Position numbers and translations under genes: made by a program. Positions 55,401 through 61,400 of a DNA stretch of 64,000 bases are shown one piece after another (position 1 is the first letter of the stretch; each line of letters starts with the position of its first letter). The DNA is taken from NCBI RefSeq assembly GCF_001522545.3, contig NC_031773.1:37661466-37725465 (forward strand), in the 5' to 3' direction. Source of the stretch: Parus major (lineage: Eukaryota; Chordata; Aves; Passeriformes; Paridae). The notes under the pieces are model-generated. The model did not search any database, was not told where the DNA came from, and was given only the letters and a program-made list of their open reading frames with translations.

Positions 55401-58400
55401 TCCAACCCCTCGCCTGCTCTAACACAGAAACAAGTGTACCTAAAGTATTTCTCAAAAATTATTTGTTATCTTTTTCATATAATATCCAGTGCTGAAAATT
55501 GCTCAGCAACCCAGAATAGATTATTTTAGTTTATAACTAAATTAATAGTCATGGGTTTAGTTCCATTTTTAGGTATATCATTGCAGATTGTGTAATTTTT
55601 AATTGTAGTTGTTTTCTGTGTAAGTAAAATTTCTTTTTTAATTTTTGTGAACACTGTAAACAGTGGGTTATCTTCAATTTATAAACACCCTTTTTCATAT
55701 TTTAAAGTTATTACTAGATCTCCTATAATCCTCCCGTTTTTTAGACTGAACCTTCAATCTTTCCAGCTTTTCTAGTGGGAGAATTATTCCTTCCCAACTC
55801 TCTCATAAAAAAGAGCTTCTGTTCTTCCATCCAAAGAAGAACTGAACTTTCTGCTGTTGTATCAACATTTATATTGCTGCCCAGCTCTCTAATTGTATTC
55901 TAAACAATCTTCTGCTATATAACTGCTCATCTTCTGGATCTTTTGCCTATATATTTTTTTAATTTGTTTGATGCCTATTTCAGGTCACTATAATTGCCCT
56001 GGCCCAGTGTCTCCAAGCAGGTTCAGGTTTGCCTTGAGCCCATTCCCTTGAATACATACTTCATGTAGTGCCAGAAAGGAAACACATGGGTTGGATGGGA
56101 GTGTATTCCCAGCACAGCTCTGTACTCTTGGTATCCAGACACTTCTTGTGAACCCTTCTATATAACTAGATAGGAAAGTGGAAGAATAAAAGTTAGATAA
56201 GATGTTTAAATAATAATTTCCTGCTTTTGCTGTTTCAAGCCTTGTAACAAAATATTTTTATTTTACTATTTTTTTACAGGTGGATAATGACAACTATAAA
56301 GCTCAGTTTTTGAAGACAAATGAGGAGGATAAAGTCTTAGCAATTTCTGATTTAAAAGCATTTACAAGGTATTCAGTAGTGATCATTGCCTTCACAGGGG
56401 ATGTTAATGCTGCACTCCTAGAAGGCAAGGCTAGTTCCCCAGTAATTGTCTCCACTTTTGAAGCAGGTTGGTAATTTTTTTCTACTTTATACAGATCAAA
56501 ATTCACAGTGTTTCTTTAATTTGATAAATATATGAGGAATTTGACCACAAGGTGGGCTTTTAATACAGATTTTTCCTCAAGCAATATTTTTTCTTTAATA
56601 TTTAAAAAGGTGTCAGACAACAAAAAAGGGATGTTTATAAATACTAAGATTTACCTTTAGTTATGCTGGGATCCTACCTCATTCCATGTAAAATTTGGGT
56701 ATGTGGAACACAGCCAACTAGATTACTTCTATGGCCAATGAAGGGAGAGGTTCTATGTATACATTAGCATGTATATATGAGACACCTGCCTTGGTGTCTT
56801 AACCCATGGGATGACCCATGTGGGATGACCCATGTGGAGGTATCTGTTAAGAGACTACTGAAAACTCAATACAACATCCTTGGTTTTGGTGCAAAAATTT
56901 AAAAATAAAAAATTAAGTGAAGTGAATCTTGCCATTTAGAAATGGTATCTGTGCAGACTTGAGGACATTATCTGTGTATTCTCAGCGGAAGGAAGTGGCT
57001 AGTGGAGGCCCATAGGAAATTCTGCTTGAGTCAGCTGTTCCAGAGACTCTAAACAATCTGGAACATGAACTAGATATCAATGTGACAAAAGTATATGATG
57101 CTGCTAAGTTAGTCAGAAAAATAAAACTGAGAGATGAGATGTTACAGAAAAGTAGATTGCATTTGCATTTGCTTAGAAAACTATAAATAGTACAAAAATA
57201 TAAATATGTACATGGGGAGGATACAGTCCTAACTTTACATACATAGATCATGGTTATGCTCTGTCTACTGTCTTTGCTGGTTTTGAATTGTTTTCCATTG
57301 TTTAAACAAACAAACAAACAAGCAAAATACTAAAAATATTTCCTCAAGAGGTATTAAAGTTCTGCTTCATTCAAACTAATTATCACCAGTTTATAAAGCA
57401 TAATTATCTCTAGTGAGGTCTTCTGTGAAACAACTTTTTTAGTTACACACTCAGGTTAATGTCAGACTTAAATGTACTACACACTGACTTTATTTATAAT
57501 TTTTCTTTCCTTTGATGTATGAAAATCTAAGGTCCCTATTGATATGATACTATATATTTTTATATATATATATATATGTATATGTATCTCCAATACTTTA
57601 AATAAATTGAATTCTAAGGAATTCATTACCTATTTCTATCCCTGGAAGATGATATGCTCTTTTGCTGTGGAAAAAGATTAAACTATGTGGTAGCTGGATC
57701 TATTCTGAGACAGCATCCTGTAGTACCTTTTCTGGTAGCCCTTTTCCTTATGTAAATATGAGATACATTAGGAGGTGCAGTAACTTTAGAGAGGAACAGT
57801 TATTTTTTTCCATCTCATCTTGTTTCATCTGGTTTGTACAGCTTAGCTTACAGCTTAGTTAGGACCAGTTGACACAGATTTACTCCAGAGAAGCATCAGT
57901 AAGCATTCTTTGGCTGGTATAAAAACCCTGGGAAACAGGATGACTGCACCTAAATCCATGGCTGAGGGAATGTGTTTGCCTTCCGTCATTTGATTTCACT
58001 ATTTAGAGGTCACGCTACATACTTGTCTGCTCAGGTAGAGCAATAAATATTTAGCTGCCTGGAAAGAATGTTACAGCCTTTTCTTTCAGAAAGGGACATT
58101 GGAAAAATGATTTATATCTTCTCTGTCTTGAGAATAAGCTACTGGAATCAGTGTTTGACAAGAAAATGCCTCCAGGAAAAATGCATGTTGTACTTGTGTC
58201 TGGGCATCAGCTAGTTGAAAAATTTTTCCTGAAGATTTAGTTGTGATAAGCAGAGACCTTTAGGAGCGCGGTAGCTTGTTTATATGTTGGGAGGAGCTTG
58301 CTGCCAACAGGGGAATACTCTGCTTTTCTCAGAAAGGAATACTCACTGACTTGCTTCTTGCTTGTCAGCCTCTGCAAGGATTTGTGTACCCCAGATGTGT

Positions 58401-61400
58401 TTCGAGGTAGAATGATGCTTTCAGGCTTTTTTAGTAGAAAATCAGAAAAAAAAATTCTGAGTAGAGACTACTGAGTATTGTCTAATCATTATTTGAAAAG
58501 TTTATAACATTCAGTACCATCAATAAGAAAAGGATTTCAGTATATATTTGATTTTTTTATTGTGTTTATCAATATTTTCATATGCAAGAACTATTTAAGG
58601 ATTTTTAATAAAACCCAGAAAAAAATCAATGAAATAATAGTGATATACAAAACATATAATTTTAATTTTTCAGGTTTTACTCTAATAGTAATAGTACTGA
58701 ACTGATTAAGTGGGTCATTGAAATATTTATTTCAGTGCCTGAAGACCCACCTAACAACATAACTTTCCAGAAGATACCAGATGAAGTAACAAAATTCCAA
58801 GTAACATTTGTGCCACCATCTGAACCAAATGGAAACATTCAGGTGTATCAAGCTATGGTTTACAATGAAGATGACCCTGCTGCCATCCAGATCCACAACC
58901 TTAGTGTCATTGAAAAAAAAGATCAGTCAGTCACTGCCATGATAGAAGGACTAAAAGGAGGACATACCTATAATGTCAGCGTAAGAACTCTTACATTTTT
59001 GGGGGGTGTGGGGGTATTTTTTTTCTTTGATGTAAGTGTAAGATTAGTTTGAAACTTTGCTGAATATGAAGATTTTCATGCCAAGAATGTTAGCTGGGAT
59101 GCAAAGAGAGGCAAGCCTGAGGAGCCAGGGGAACAATGAACAGGATAGAGTGAGTGGGAGCAGGATGTGTCACTAGCCTGGGTGATCAGTTCATGTGCTC
59201 AGCAAAACAATTTGTGACACATAGACAAGCATAAGACTAAATTTCTCTCTTAATTCCAGTACTGGAATTGCTCACTAGACATGAAAGGCCCAGTTCTGTA
59301 AGGAGAGCTTGCCAGAAATATGTGCATGAAGTACTTTAAAATAGTCAGAGACTGGGACATGAGAGGAGGAAAGATCATTCTTTAAGTGAGCTTGCTTACT
59401 CCTTTTTTAAGAGCTACACTATAAGCAGTGAATTGTTACCATACTTAGGATTTCAAAGCTAAAAAGTAAATTCTAGCCTTGTGTGACTGACAAAAGGTAT
59501 TTCAGCATTCATTGTTACTACAGATATATCCCAAATTGGCCAATATGAAGCTATTAAAATACTCATTAAAACAAATGTTTGTTTTTTTAAGGTGTATGCA
59601 ATTAATGGTGCTGGTGCAGGGCCAAAAATTCAATTGAAAATAACCATGGATATCAAAGGTATGTCCCATAAAGTATACTGTTACTGAAATCTCTATAAAT
59701 TCTGAAGAAATTATGTTCCACCTGTGAGTACACAGCTGTGTGCCTTGAGCTATTATTTAGAGGCTGCATAATGTAGGAACGGGAATATATAATTGATCCT
59801 CTTGAACTGTAGTGTTCAGTTTTGCTGATCATTTGCTATTTCTATCATAATCATACTGTAAAGCACATGCAGACTCACTGAAATAATCATATCAAGTTCA
59901 ATATTTTAGTTACCGTCAGCAAACAGCTTAGAATATGGCACAGAAATAGCAGTATCACAGTTGTTGGAATAAAAAAATACATTGATTGATATTAATTACA
60001 AAATTAAAACTCACTCATTTTACTGTTTTTTTTTTTAATTAGAAATTGTATACATAGGCATTTATCACAATATAGTTTTCAGAGGCTTAAGACAGTAAGT
60101 AGAACATTAAGTCATCCCTGAAAATATGCTGGAGATTTTTTTTCACATAACTCATCAATATGCCTGAACAATATACCTGCAGTGAAAATATTGTAAAACA
60201 GAACTCTGTGGTATTTCTTTGCTTAAAAACAGAACCTCCAAGGCCCAAGAAGAAACCAGCACCAGTTTATGATACCAATGGAGCATTACTCGTCACAGCT
60301 ACAACAATTACAATCAGAATGCCAATATGTTATTACAGCGATGATCACGGCCCTATCAAGAAGATACAAGTTCTTGTTGCAGAAGCTGGAGGTAGAATTT
60401 AATTAGTTCCCTTGAAAACTGTTTTCACATTCAGGCTGTCTTTTTCATTTGTTTTCTTGGGTTTAAGAAATTTAATTTCAGAAGACAGACAACAAAGTCA
60501 CTTCTGCTGTGGCAACAGCACTAAGGGCACCCAATACCTGTGGGCTGGGTACTGGATTCTGGGAATGCTTTCTGGTGAAGTGTCTTCCATGCTGTTTGAA
60601 GCCACCAATATTATTTAGTCCCTAATTCTATCACTATAGTTCTTTATTTTCTGTTTCCTTGGGAAACACCCCAATATTTGACATTTGTGAGTATAAATAA
60701 GGATGAAGCTTTTGGGGTTTGGCAAGGTTATTTTTCTGTTGCTATTAGTGTTGCCTGTAAAATAATGCAGCCATGTGCAGTTGATATTTCCATTTCATTA
60801 CGGGGGCAGAGATAATTCCCTTCTGTAGACTGTGGGTAAGAATGTTTATTCCCTTGTATGGGCTGATGAACATTTACTCACATGAACAGTGCTGTGAAAC
60901 CTTTTAAGTAATTGTTTACCAATGTGAGTGGGAGTTTTATGACAGGACATTGTATGGTCAGGCTCACTTTACCTAAGAAGGACAAACTCCAGGTATTTAA
61001 ATACCTTAGATTTTACTTTGTTTCAAAGTATAGAAATAAAGTGTGCACATTGAGTGAACTCACCTTAAGTGCCTCACTTTTTTCTGAATTTTGCATTTTA
61101 ACACTAATCCTAATGCCACTTACTTCATAGCTATTGCTGTGAAGATTCTCTCAAACTGGAAGAAAAACAAATTCCATGCTAGCAACATTGTGAAGATTTT
61201 TTCTCATGAGCTGCTGGGTACCATCCACATGTGGAAATCTAGTAATTTAATTTATGAAACAATCCTGACTGTATTCAGACCAAAGAGTTTTTATTGGCTT
61301 TGCTAACTAGCCATGCTCAGTTTCAAAGCTGAGTGTCTTCTGCAAGTAATACAATCTATAGGCAGAACTGCTGTGTGAAATTGCCCCTCAGATTTTCTAG

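Larger units (their letters stand above)
56467..58735 (+). other. PTPRQ: Intron 24
   Basis: 2.3-kb AT-rich intron with a 14-bp tandem duplication (56807-56834), an (AAAC)n-like patch (57303-57322) and a TA-rich run (57560-57592). No gene seen. Confidence 0.75.

Noticed and set aside
56471..56476. GTAATT as donor for exon 24
   Set aside because: Would leave phase 2, and exon 25 would then read into a stop; GTTGGT at 56467 fits.
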